64,000 nucleotides of DNA from Jiangella alba (GTDB lineage: Bacteria > Actinomycetota > Actinomycetes > Jiangellales > Jiangellaceae). Shown piece after piece: positions 16,302 through 27,278 of the stretch; position 1 is the first letter of the stretch; the number at the start of each line of letters is the position of its first letter. The stretch spans positions 1,674,001-1,738,000 of the forward strand of contig NZ_FNUC01000004.1 of NCBI RefSeq assembly GCF_900106035.1, in the 5' to 3' direction. A model generated the notes under the pieces. That model had not been told where the DNA came from. It saw only the letters and a program-made list of their open reading frames with translations, and ran no database searches. The position numbers and the translations under genes were made by a program.

Positions 16302-16315
16302 GGCAAGCGCTTGCC
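16302..16315. promoter_or_regulatory. LacI-family-type operator
   Basis: GGCAAGCGCTTGCC is a perfect 14-bp palindrome. The centre AAGCGCTT, with a central CG, is the classic LacI-family operator form. It lies 63 bases upstream of the PL8 lyase start. Confidence 0.5.
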
Positions 16316-16360
16316 CGTGCGCTGCGGCAGTCCAGTGCTCGGGCTGTGGTGATTCGACCT

Positions 16361-16397
16361 GGTGACCTGAGCGCCAACTGTTGGCGTTCAGGTCACC
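16361..16397. repeat. 37-bp inverted repeat between PL8 lyase and methyltransferase
   Basis: The arms GGTGACCTGAGCGCCAAC and GTTGGCGTTCAGGTCACC pair over 18 bp with one mismatch and a single central base (16379). There is no T-run. With almost no loop it looks more like a protein-binding site than a terminator. It lies between two divergent genes. Confidence 0.6.
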
Positions 16398-16501
16398 TGT
16401 CCCGCCAGGTACCACCCGCTTCGGCCGCTCAGGAGTCGATGCGCCGTCGCTGGCGCTGCTGCGGGACGAGGCTGTCGGTGGCGGCGGCTAGCGTCGGGTG
16501 G

Positions 16502-17146
16502 GTGACCGAACCCGCCTTCCTCGCCGCCGTCAGCAGCTCCTACGACACCGTCGCCGACACGTTCGCCGAGCGGTTCCCGCCGTCGCGGCTGGGGCCGCTC
16601 GGCCACGCCATGCTGCGCGCGTTCGCCGAGGTCGTGCTGGCCGAGAGCAACGGCCCGGTCGCCGACGTCGGGTGCGGGCCGGGCGGGTTGACGGCCGAGT
16701 TGGCGGGGCACGGGCTGGACGTGTCGGGCGTCGACCTCTCGCCGCGCATGGTCGAGCTGGCCCGCGCGGCGCACCCTGAGCTGACGTTCACGGTCGGCTC
16801 CATGACGGCACTCGACCTCCCCACCGGCGGGTTGGGCGGCGTCGTCGCGCACTTCTCCACGCACCACACACCGCCCGAGCACCTGCCGGCCGTGTTCGCC
16901 GAGTTCCGCCGAGTGCTCGCGCCCGGCGGCCACCTGCTGCTGGGCACCCACCTCGGCGCGGACGAATACCTGCGCCCGACCGAGGCCTACGGCGGGCACC
17001 CGGTCTCGTACGAGGCGTATCTCCTGCCGGGCGAGCGCATCGCCGCGCTGATCGAGGGCGCCGGGCTGACGATCACCGCACGGCTGGACGAGCCGAACCC
17101 GAAGGGTGGCGGCCGCTCGTTCGCCTACTTCTTCGCCAGGAACTAG
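16502..17146 (+). CDS. class I SAM-dependent methyltransferase
   Basis: 214 aa. The SAM-binding motif I is VADVGCGPGGLTAELA at about residues 55-70, with the acidic motif II residue in SGVDLSPRMVELA and a motif III-like strand RVLAPGGHLLLGTH. It resembles the ubiE/COQ5-like small-molecule methyltransferases. The substrate is unknown. The GTG start follows an intergenic region of 262 bp shared with the PL8 lyase gene; the gene ends in a CTAG overlap with the convergent lipoprotein gene. Confidence 0.87.
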   Translation: MTEPAFLAAVSSSYDTVADTFAERFPPSRLGPLGHAMLRAFAEVVLAESNGPVADVGCGPGGLTAELAGHGLDVSGVDLSPRMVELARAAHPELTFTVGSMTALDLPTGGLGGVVAHFSTHHTPPEHLPAVFAEFRRVLAPGGHLLLGTHLGADEYLRPTEAYGGHPVSYEAYLLPGERIAALIEGAGLTITARLDEPNPKGGGRSFAYFFARN

Positions 17147-17754
17147 TCGACGATGAACCAGTCGCCGTCCTGGTAGGCGAGGACGGTGTCGCCGAGGTCC
17201 TCCTCGGTGAAGGTGGCGTCGGCCACCACGGCCTCGATCGGGATCGTCACCTGGCTGGGCGTGCTGTCGTCGACCAACTCGGGGTCGATGGTGGCGGTCG
17301 CCAGGGCGGCCAGCTGCTCGGCCGACGGCAGCGTGGCCATGATCGCCATGGTCGACTCGCACGGGCCGAAGCCCTCCGCCTCGGCCTGCGCGGCCGCCGG
17401 GCCGGCGATGGCGCACATCGTCGGGACGTCGGCGGCGCCGAGGGCGTGCAGGAACGTCTCGAACCGCGTGATCGCCGCCTCGGTGGTCTCCGGCGACCCC
17501 GACCCATCGGCCGGCGGCGCGGCCGGGGTCTCGGCGGGGGTTTCGGCGGGTGGCTCGGACGGTTCCGCCGGCGGCTCGGTCGTCGGGTCTGTCGTCGGGT
17601 CGGCGGACGCGTCCGTCGACGGCTCGGCCGAGGTCGGCGCCGGGGTGTCCGACCCGCCCGCCGACGGGTCGTCGTCGGAGGAACCGCAGGCGGTGAGGGC
17701 GAGCACGGCGCCGGCGCAGAGCAGCGCGGCGCGGCGGACGAACGACAACGACAT
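17143..17754 (-). CDS. putative lipoprotein with Ser/Thr/Pro-rich linker
   Basis: 203 aa. The lipobox LTAC places the lipidated cysteine at residue 23 after a hydrophobic signal (RRAALLCAGAVLALTA). About 70 residues of Asp/Ser/Thr/Pro/Glu-rich low-complexity linker follow, then a globular domain of about 100 residues with a cysteine pair (MCAIAG..FGPCES). The domain has the helix-then-strands pattern of small NTF2-like or DUF4878-type lipoproteins. The start was chosen from the signal peptide; no good ribosome site is visible. Confidence 0.7.
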   Translation of the reverse strand: MSLSFVRRAALLCAGAVLALTACGSSDDDPSAGGSDTPAPTSAEPSTDASADPTTDPTTEPPAEPSEPPAETPAETPAAPPADGSGSPETTEAAITRFETFLHALGAADVPTMCAIAGPAAAQAEAEGFGPCESTMAIMATLPSAEQLAALATATIDPELVDDSTPSQVTIPIEAVVADATFTEEDLGDTVLAYQDGDWFIVD

Positions 17755-17855
17755 GGGGACGTCCCAGCAGGAGGTGGCAGAACCGCGCGGCAGGCTAGCA
17801 CGCGCCCGCGACGAACCAGGGGACAATCGCCGAACGCCGAGAGAGGGGCCCTGAC

Positions 17856-18521
17856 ATGGAACGCCAGCGGTTGCTGGAATCGGTCGCGACGACGCTGCGG
17901 GCGCTCGACCCCGGCCACCCGGTCCGCGTCGCCGTCGACGGGCCGGACGCGGCCGGGAAGACGACGTTCGCCGACGAGCTCGCCGCGACGCTCGAGGGCG
18001 CCCGCCCGGTCCTCAGGCTCGGCGCCGACGACTTCCACCAGCCGCCGGAGTTGCGGTCGCGGCGCGGTGCGCTGTCGCCGGAGGGCTACTACCTCGACGC
18101 GTTCGACGTGGTGGCGATCCGCGACGGCGTGCTCCGCCCGCTCGGCCCCGGCGGCGACCGTCGCTACCTGCGGTCGACGTTCGACCACCGGTCCGGGCAG
18201 CCGACGGAGCCGGCCGTCGCCGTGGCGCCGCCTGACGCCGTCGTCATCGTCGACGGGGTGCTGCTGCTCCGCCCGGAGCTCCGCGACGCCTGGGAGCTCA
18301 GCATCTACCTGCACGTCAAGCCGGACGAGACGCTGCGCCGCGCCGTGGTCCGCGACAGCGACCTGTTCGGCGGCGAGCAGCAGGTCATCGAGCGGTACAC
18401 GCACCGCTACCTGCCCGCCCAGGCGCTCTACCGCGAGCGCGACCGGCCGCTGGACCGCGCCGACCTCGTCGTCGACCACACCGACCCGGCCCAGCCGCTG
18501 ATCCTCGCCGACCGCCGCTGA
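17856..18521 (+). CDS. uridine kinase-like P-loop NTPase
   Basis: 221 aa. The P-loop is VAVDGPDAAGKTTFADEL at about residues 25-42. Further features of the uridine kinase/phosphoribulokinase superfamily are LGADDFHQPPELR (substrate Asp), YYLDAFD, and VVIVDGVLLLRPEL. It would phosphorylate a nucleoside or small alcohol; this actinobacterial branch is uncharacterised. It is a single gene, with the MFS exporter gene beginning about 50 bases later. Confidence 0.8.
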   Translation: MERQRLLESVATTLRALDPGHPVRVAVDGPDAAGKTTFADELAATLEGARPVLRLGADDFHQPPELRSRRGALSPEGYYLDAFDVVAIRDGVLRPLGPGGDRRYLRSTFDHRSGQPTEPAVAVAPPDAVVIVDGVLLLRPELRDAWELSIYLHVKPDETLRRAVVRDSDLFGGEQQVIERYTHRYLPAQALYRERDRPLDRADLVVDHTDPAQPLILADRR

Positions 18522-18571
18522 TCACTGGCCGCGGCCCGTCCGTCGTGCCAGCATCGAGGCAGGGGTGCACC

Positions 18572-19990
18572 GTGGCCGAGCACACGACGTCGTCGGACCG
18601 GCCGTCGAAGGCGCTGCGGAAGGTTCTGGTCCCGCTCGCGCTCGCGCAGTTCATCTGCAGCTTCGCCGGCTCGAACATGAACGTGATGATCAACGACATC
18701 AGCCGCGACCTCGACACCAGTGTTCAGGGCGTCCAGGTCGCGATCACCGTGTTCCTGCTGGTGATGGCGGCGCTGATGATCCCGGGCGGCAAGCTGACCG
18801 ACAAGTACGGGCGCAAGCTGTGCTTCCGGGCCGGCCTGACGATCTACGGCGTCGGCGCGCTGCTCAGCGCGGCGGCGCCCGGACTCGGCCTGCTGATCCT
18901 GGGCAACTCGATCCTGGAGGGCGTCGGGACGGCGTTGTTGATCCCGCCGGTCTACATCCTGGCGACGCTGCTGTTCACCGAGGTGACGTCGCGGGCGCGG
19001 GCGTTCGGCCTGATCAGCGCGATGGGCGGGGTCGGCGGCGCGGCCGGGCCGCTGATCGGCGGCCTGATCACGTGGGCGATCAGCTGGCGCGCGGCGTTCG
19101 TGTTCCAGGCACTGGTGATCGCCGTGATCATCTGGCTCAGCCGTGACCTGCGCGACCCGCTGCCGCCGGACCCCGACCGGCCGTTCGACGTGCGCGGCGC
19201 GGCGCTGTCGGCGGCCGGGCTGACGGCGCTGGTCATGGGGATTCTGGCGGCCGACAACAGCGCGGCGCTGATGGTGCTGCTGCTGGTCGCCGGTGCGCTG
19301 CTGCTGGCGGGGTTCGTCTGGTCGATCCGGGCGAAGGAGCGGGCCGGCGAGGAGCCGTTGCTGTCCACCGCGGTGTTCCGCAGCCGGACGGCGAACCTCG
19401 GGCTGGTCACGCAGAACGTGCAGTGGCTGCTGCTGCTCGGCACCTCATTCGTCGTCGCGACGTTCCTGCAGGTGGTGCGCGGGTACGACGCCATCGAGAC
19501 GGGCGTGATCTTCACCGCCGCGACGGCCGGCCTGCTGGTGTCGTCGCTGGCGGCGGAGCGGCTGGCCCGGCGGCGGGCCCAGCGCACGCTGATCCTCGGC
19601 GGGTTCGTGCTGGCGATCGTCGGGATCGGGGTGCTGCTGGCGCTGGTGATCGGGGCGCCGTCGGTGTGGGCGTTCGCGCCGGGCTTGCTGGTGATCGGCC
19701 TCGGGCTGGGCCTGATGCTGACGCCGTCGGTGAACGTCGTGCAGTCAAGCTTCGGTGAGAGCCTGCAGGGTGAGATCTCCGGGCTGTCGCGCAGCGTCTC
19801 GAACCTCGGCTCGACCCTGGGCACGGCGATCGCCGGCACCGTGCTGGTGGCCGGGCTGACGGCCACGCCGGATCGTGCCTACGGGCTCGCGATGGCCGTG
19901 CTGGCGGCGGCCGGGCTGATCGGGCTGCTGGCCGCCTGGCGGTTGCCGCGGACACCGGCGCCGGGCGGCGTCGGCGCGACCGAGGGGTAG
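18572..19990 (+). CDS. MFS transporter, DHA2-like
   Basis: 472 aa, with the hydrophobicity of about 14 transmembrane helices. The loop 2-3 motif is GGKLTDKYGRKLCF, and motif C-like sequence GGVGGAAGPLIGG marks a drug:H+ antiporter. GTG 18572 is preferred because a GGCAGGGG site precedes it; the GTG at 18545 would add a polar leader. It is followed by a GC-rich hairpin repeat that may act as a terminator. Confidence 0.86.
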   Translation: MAEHTTSSDRPSKALRKVLVPLALAQFICSFAGSNMNVMINDISRDLDTSVQGVQVAITVFLLVMAALMIPGGKLTDKYGRKLCFRAGLTIYGVGALLSAAAPGLGLLILGNSILEGVGTALLIPPVYILATLLFTEVTSRARAFGLISAMGGVGGAAGPLIGGLITWAISWRAAFVFQALVIAVIIWLSRDLRDPLPPDPDRPFDVRGAALSAAGLTALVMGILAADNSAALMVLLLVAGALLLAGFVWSIRAKERAGEEPLLSTAVFRSRTANLGLVTQNVQWLLLLGTSFVVATFLQVVRGYDAIETGVIFTAATAGLLVSSLAAERLARRRAQRTLILGGFVLAIVGIGVLLALVIGAPSVWAFAPGLLVIGLGLGLMLTPSVNVVQSSFGESLQGEISGLSRSVSNLGSTLGTAIAGTVLVAGLTATPDRAYGLAMAVLAAAGLIGLLAAWRLPRTPAPGGVGATEG

Positions 19991-19996
19991 GTATGA

Positions 19997-20060
19997 CCCG
20001 CCCCTCGAGGGAGGGTGCCCACCCTACGGGCGGGGACCGACAGACTCTGCGCGACCGACG
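19997..20060 (+). repeat. dispersed GC-rich hairpin repeat (possible terminator)
   Basis: CCCGCCC (19997 onward) pairs with GGGCGGG at 20028-20034, enclosing AGGGTGCCCACCCT. It shares a long core and tail with 7660-7720. It sits between the convergent MFS and beta-helix genes, where it could terminate transcription from either side. Confidence 0.6.
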
Positions 20061-20090
20061 TGGCGGAACGGCGGGCCGGGGGAGCGGCGC

Positions 20091-21899
20091 CTAGGTCTGG
20101 GCTCCCACCACCACGCCGTCGGTGTCGGACGTGAAGCGGGAGTCCTTGATGCGCAGCACCCCGGATCCGTCAGCGTGCAGGGCGCCGCCACCGAGGGGGA
20201 TCAGGTTCGCCCCGTCCGCCGCGAGACCGGTGTTGCCGAACGCGGCGCTGGCGTAGAGGCTGCCGCCGTCGAAGGTCATGGTCGCGCCGGACTCGAACGT
20301 GTTCAGCGTCGCGACGACGGAGGCCTCGGCGGTCACCACCAGACGCCCGGCCGCCGACCCCGCCACGTGGTTGCCGGTGAAGACGTTGTCCGGGCCCTCG
20401 AACCGCCCGGCGAACGGCCCGGCCGGGGTGCGGAAATGGTTGCCCGCGACGTGCGCCTGCGCGCCCTTGATCCGGAACGCCGCCGCGGCGGCGGACACGA
20501 ACGTGCAGTCGGTGAGCTTCAGCCCGACGCCCGCCGGCGGCGCGTTCAGCACGTAGTGCGACGCGCACTCGGCGACGTGCAGGCCGGTGATCGTGGCGTC
20601 GGCGCCGGCCACCAGCACGGCCTCGAGCGCGGCCGCGTTGCCGTGCCTGAACGAGACGTCGGCCAGCCGGATCCGGGTGCCGCCGATCCGCACCGCACGG
20701 CCGTCGGCGCCGGTACCGGTCGTCGACCCGAACCGCAGGTCCGAGAACGTGCACGCGTCGGCCAGTTCGCCGATCTCCAGGAACCGCCGCGCCGTGTCGC
20801 CGCCGCGCACACCGCGGACGTGGCTGTCCCAGACCTTCCGGGTGAAGATCACGAACGACCCGGCCCCGGCGGTGTCGCCCAGCGCGAGGCCGTCGAACCG
20901 GACCCGGTGCGCGTTGGAGACGACGACGTAGTTGTAGCCGGTCGAGTGGCAGCTGATGTCGCTGAACGCGATGTCGTGGACGTCGGCGCCGCCGAGGTCC
21001 TCGGTGCTGGTGGTGCCGCCGGGATAGTAGGAGAGGTCGACGCCGGCGGTCTGGCCCTCGATGCTGATGACGGCGAACGTGGACCGCGGCTCGGTGGCCG
21101 CCTCGAACACCGTCACGTCGCGGCAGCGGATGTTCGAGCAGTGGTACTGGAACGTCAGCGCCTTGCGCCCGATGCGGGAGAAGTAGAGGTTGTCGACCTG
21201 CACGTCGCGGCAGAACGAGCCGCCGAGGCCGTTGTCGTTCGACCCGTTGCCGGTGTCGAGGTGCAGCCCGCTGACCCGCACGCCCCGCACGTAGCGCTGC
21301 GGCGGCCCGGACGGCGTCGACGGCGCGGCGCCGTGGATCCCCAGCAGTTCGCCCGCCCCGCCCGGCCCCGACGCCAGCGTGATCCGCGACCGCAGCCCGT
21401 CGCCGAACCAGTACGTGCCGTCGGCCAGCAGGCTGATCGAGTCCGTCGTCAGGTACGCGCCGTCCACCCCCGGCACGTACACCGTCCCGCCTCGCCGGGC
21501 GGCCGCCTGAAGCGCGAGGGTGTCGTCGGTCCCGGTGCCGGCCGCCACGTCGTAGTCGCCGACGGCGCCCAGCGCCTTCACCGACACCACGTCGTCGGCC
21601 AGCTCCCACCAGGCGCCGTCGCGGGTGCGCAGGTGCCAGCGGTCCGGCTCGGCCGGCGCCGCGTCGAGCCGGCGGTACAGCGCGCCGCCGCCGTCGCCGG
21701 CCTCGGCGTAGCCGAACGTGCGCAGCGCCCGCGCCCGGCCGTTGACGATCGCCTGCTCCGCCGCCGCCCGCGACGACACCGTCAGCGCCTCGCTCCCGGC
21801 CGGGTCGGCGGCGAAAGCCGGCCCCGCGGCCGCCGCACCCGCACCCACCGCTCCCGCGGCTCCCAGCAACGAACGTCGGGTCATCGGCGACACGGACAT
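20091..21899 (-). CDS. Tat-secreted right-handed beta-helix protein (pectate lyase superfamily)
   Basis: 602 aa. Twin-arginine signal TRRSLLGAAGAVGAGAAAAG at the N terminus. The segment VSVKALGAVGDYDVAAGTGTDDTLALQAAA is the opening strand of the pectate-lyase-3 family, followed by about 400 residues of short repeating beta coils (for example VRVSGLHLD, VQVDNLYFSR, CRDVTVFEA). Such proteins bind or cleave acidic or complex polysaccharides. I cannot assign catalytic residues. The FadR-type regulator gene lies 93 bases upstream on the same strand. Confidence 0.8.
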   Translation of the reverse strand: MSVSPMTRRSLLGAAGAVGAGAAAAGPAFAADPAGSEALTVSSRAAAEQAIVNGRARALRTFGYAEAGDGGGALYRRLDAAPAEPDRWHLRTRDGAWWELADDVVSVKALGAVGDYDVAAGTGTDDTLALQAAARRGGTVYVPGVDGAYLTTDSISLLADGTYWFGDGLRSRITLASGPGGAGELLGIHGAAPSTPSGPPQRYVRGVRVSGLHLDTGNGSNDNGLGGSFCRDVQVDNLYFSRIGRKALTFQYHCSNIRCRDVTVFEAATEPRSTFAVISIEGQTAGVDLSYYPGGTTSTEDLGGADVHDIAFSDISCHSTGYNYVVVSNAHRVRFDGLALGDTAGAGSFVIFTRKVWDSHVRGVRGGDTARRFLEIGELADACTFSDLRFGSTTGTGADGRAVRIGGTRIRLADVSFRHGNAAALEAVLVAGADATITGLHVAECASHYVLNAPPAGVGLKLTDCTFVSAAAAAFRIKGAQAHVAGNHFRTPAGPFAGRFEGPDNVFTGNHVAGSAAGRLVVTAEASVVATLNTFESGATMTFDGGSLYASAAFGNTGLAADGANLIPLGGGALHADGSGVLRIKDSRFTSDTDGVVVGAQT

Positions 21900-21992
21900 G
21901 GCAACTCCTCGAAGGCATCGATGCGAACGGAAGAGAGCAGCGTGCGGCCGAGCACGGACCGCGAACGGCCGGTGCTCGAGAAGAGGGAGAAC

Positions 21993-22718
21993 CTAGAGCG
22001 GCCTGGTGCGGTCGAGCCGGGTCAGGATCGGCGCGTAGTGGTCGGACAGGGCGTCGTGGACGGCCGCGACGTCGCCGTCGAGCACGGCCCGGTAGATGGC
22101 GTCGTGCTGGCGGTAGGTGTCGGACGGCCGGTCGTCGGCGATCTCGGCGCGCTGCGACACCGCGCGGCTCATCGTCAGCCAGAACGCGTCGAGCAGTTTG
22201 AGCGCGACGGCGTTGCCGGCGTCGGCGAAGAGGGTGCGGTGGAACCGGCGGTCCTCGTCGAGGACGTCGGCGCCGCGGTCGGACTTCTCCTTCATCTCGC
22301 TGACGATCTGCTCGAGCTCGGACCGGGTGCGGTCGGTCATGTCGCGCACGGCCCGCTCGATGAGGTCGTTCTCGACGGCGCGGCGCACCTCGAGCAGGTC
22401 GGCCAGCTCGCTGAAGTCGAACAGCAGGTTGAACGGGAGGTTGTCGATGAGCAGGGACAGCGAGAAGTCCTTGACGAACACGCCGCTGCCACGCCGGGTC
22501 TCGAGGATGCCGAGGGACACCAGCCCCTTGACCGCCTCGCGGACGGAGTTGCGGCTGACGCCGAGCTGCTGGGCCAGCGCGCCCTCGGCCGGTAGGCCGT
22601 CGCCGGCGCGCAGTCCGTTGGTGAGGATGTAGTCGCGCAGCGCCGCCTGCACCGACTCGTGCAGGCTCGGCGGCCGCGGCAGCGCCGTCAGTTGCGTGAG
22701 CTGGTCCCCCTGGGCCAC
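21993..22718 (-). CDS. FadR-subfamily GntR transcriptional regulator
   Basis: 241 aa. Residues 15-80 form the winged helix (GLPAEGALAQQLGVSRNSVREAVKGL, RRGSGVFV). The C-terminal all-helical FCD domain holds the metal/ligand residues of the family: Asp/Arg in LLEVRRAVE, His in EDRRFHRTLF, and His in YRQHDAIYRAV. GTG 22718 is chosen for its GGGAGGAG site. It probably controls the downstream beta-helix gene and itself; a TTTGTAGGATAAC sequence at 22746-22758 could be a half-site. Such regulators usually respond to sugar acids. Confidence 0.85.
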   Translation of the reverse strand: MAQGDQLTQLTALPRPPSLHESVQAALRDYILTNGLRAGDGLPAEGALAQQLGVSRNSVREAVKGLVSLGILETRRGSGVFVKDFSLSLLIDNLPFNLLFDFSELADLLEVRRAVENDLIERAVRDMTDRTRSELEQIVSEMKEKSDRGADVLDEDRRFHRTLFADAGNAVALKLLDAFWLTMSRAVSQRAEIADDRPSDTYRQHDAIYRAVLDGDVAAVHDALSDHYAPILTRLDRTRPL

Positions 22719-22807
22719 GTGAAACTCCTCCCGGCATGGCGTTGATTTGTAGGATAACCGAGCAATGTCCGGGACCACAAGCGCGCCCGGACCCCACCCA
22801 TAAACGA

Positions 22808-22842
22808 CGACGCTGCAGGTGGACGGGCCACCTGCAGCGTCG
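22808..22842 (-). terminator. strong hairpin downstream of HPr gene
   Basis: A perfect 15-bp stem (CGACGCTGCAGGTGG / CCACCTGCAGCGTCG) with loop ACGGG. On the minus strand it starts 15 bases after the HPr stop and is followed by TCGTTTAT, giving a weak U-run. It would separate HPr transcription from the FadR promoter. Confidence 0.8.
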
Positions 22843-22856
22843 CGCGAGAGTACGGA

Positions 22857-23123
22857 CTACTCGTCGAGGTCGCGTTCCAGCAGCGCGACGAGGGCGTCGA
22901 GGGCGTCGTCGGCCTTCTCGCCCTCGGCGGACAGGATCACCTGGTCGCCCTGCTCGACACCGAGCGTCATGATCGACAGGATGCTCGACGCGTCGACCGG
23001 GTCTCCGTCGGGTTTGCGGATCGACACCTTGGTGGGCTGTTCCGCGGCGGCCTTGACGAAGACCGCGGCGGGCCGGGCGTGCAGACCGGCCTTGCTTGCG
23101 ACGACTGCGGTGCGCTCAGGCAC
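22857..23123 (-). CDS. ptsH: phosphocarrier protein HPr
   Basis: 88 aa, the usual HPr length. GTG 23123 puts the phospho-accepting histidine at residue 15 (GLHARPA), as in all HPr proteins; a GAGGAG site precedes it. Ser46 is in the regulatory position (DASSILSIM). HPr carries phosphate from enzyme I to sugar-specific PTS EIIA components. No other PTS gene is in the window. It stands alone, ending in a strong terminator, and diverges from the truncated ATPase. Confidence 0.95.
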   Translation of the reverse strand: MPERTAVVASKAGLHARPAAVFVKAAAEQPTKVSIRKPDGDPVDASSILSIMTLGVEQGDQVILSAEGEKADDALDALVALLERDLDE

Positions 23124-23185
23124 GGCGTCTCCTCTGCTGAGCTCGTGGGTAAAGCGACCCCCAGCATATCCGCAGGTCCTGCCCA

Positions 23186-24397
23186 GTGTCGCAGCTCCAC
23201 GGTCCACGCGCCGCGGGCAAGACGACATCGGCCATGCGGCTCGCGGCGAGCGTGCTGCGGCTCGACACGCCGGCCGTGGCTCAGGTGGTCCAGGCCGACC
23301 CCGACGCCGCGCTGCGGCGCATGGACGAGCCGCTGCTCATCGACGAGTGGCAGGAGGTGCCGGCCGTCCTCGGCGCCGTGAAGCGCGCGGTCGACGCCGA
23401 TCCCCGGCCCGGCCGGTTCCTCCTGACCGGCAGCGTCGACGCCGATCCCGCCGCGACCACGTGGCCGGGGACGGGGCGCGTGGTGCGGCAGGCGATGTAT
23501 CCCATGGCTCGCCGGGAGATCGACGGGACCGCTGACGGCGCCGGGCTGCTGGCCGCCGTCGTCGCTGGGAATCTCGACGAGGTCCGGGTCCCCGCCGGCG
23601 CGGCCGACCTCGACGAGTACGTGGACCTGGCGCTGCGGGGCGGCTTCCCGGAACCGGTGTTCCGGCTGCCCGAGCGGCTGCATCGGGAATGGTACGACGG
23701 CTACGTCGACCAACTCGTCACTCGCGATGCGAAGCAGATCGCCGACCGCAGGCCGGCGCTGTTGCGGCAGTACCTCGAGGTGCTGGCGCTGTCGACGGCC
23801 GGGCTGCCGGCCGGCACGACCCTGTTCGAAGCCGCGGGCATCAACAAGGAGACCGCGCGGGCCTACGACGATCTCCTGCAGAGTCTGTTCGTCTACGAGC
23901 CGGTCCGGCCCTGGCTGTCGAACCGTCTGAGTCGGCTGCTGAAGCGGCCGAAGCGCTATCTGCTCGACGCCGGGCTCGCCGCGGCCGCTGGCCGATTCGA
24001 CGCCTCGGCCGTCCTCAGCGACGCGGATCTGCTCGGCCGGACGTTGGACACGTTCGTGGCGGCCCAGCTCAGGCCGGAGTTGATGACCGTCGCTGGAAGG
24101 CCGAGACTGCACCACCTGCGGGCCGAGGGCGGGCGGCGGGAGGCCGCTCTGGTCGTCGACCTCGGGAACGGGCGCGTCATCGGCATCGAGGTCAAAGCGA
24201 CCTCGGCGCCGACGTCACGAGACGCGCGGCACCTGGCGTGGTTGCGCGAGCAACTCGGTGAGTCGTTCGTCCGAGGCGTCGTCCTCCACACCGGACCGCT
24301 CCCGTTCGAGCTCGACGAGCGCATCTGGGCGATCCCGATCTGCGCGTTCTGGGGGACGCCCGCGGACGGGTTTCGCGTTACCACCGGGTTACAGTGA
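23186..24397 (+). pseudogene. 5'-truncated AAA ATPase with DUF4143 domain
   Basis: 403 aa remain. The frame begins almost inside the P-loop (HGPRAAGKTTSA at residues 5-16). Full-length members have 30 or more residues before it (a helix and the strand leading to the loop). The rest is family-typical: Walker B LLIDEWQE, sensor FLLTGS, the DUF4143 region LRGGFPEP..., YLEVLALSTAG, and a nuclease-like C-terminal segment GIEVKAT. The 62 bases upstream are the HPr promoter region. Probably a decayed gene from a mobile or toxin-antitoxin-like locus; expression is uncertain. Confidence 0.6.
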
Positions 24398-24484
24398 ATA
24401 CTGGGCCTGACATGCGTGCCCCCCGTAGACGTGGGGCTGAGCCCGGGCGGCTGGGTACTGCCGCCCGACCGGAACGGAGCGTCT

Positions 24485-27268
<2,784 letters not shown>

Positions 27269-27278
27269 CGCCTCCGGC

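Noticed and set aside
18545-18571. Upstream GTG start for the MFS gene at 18545
   Set aside because: It would add nine polar residues and lacks a ribosome site; GTG 18572 has one.
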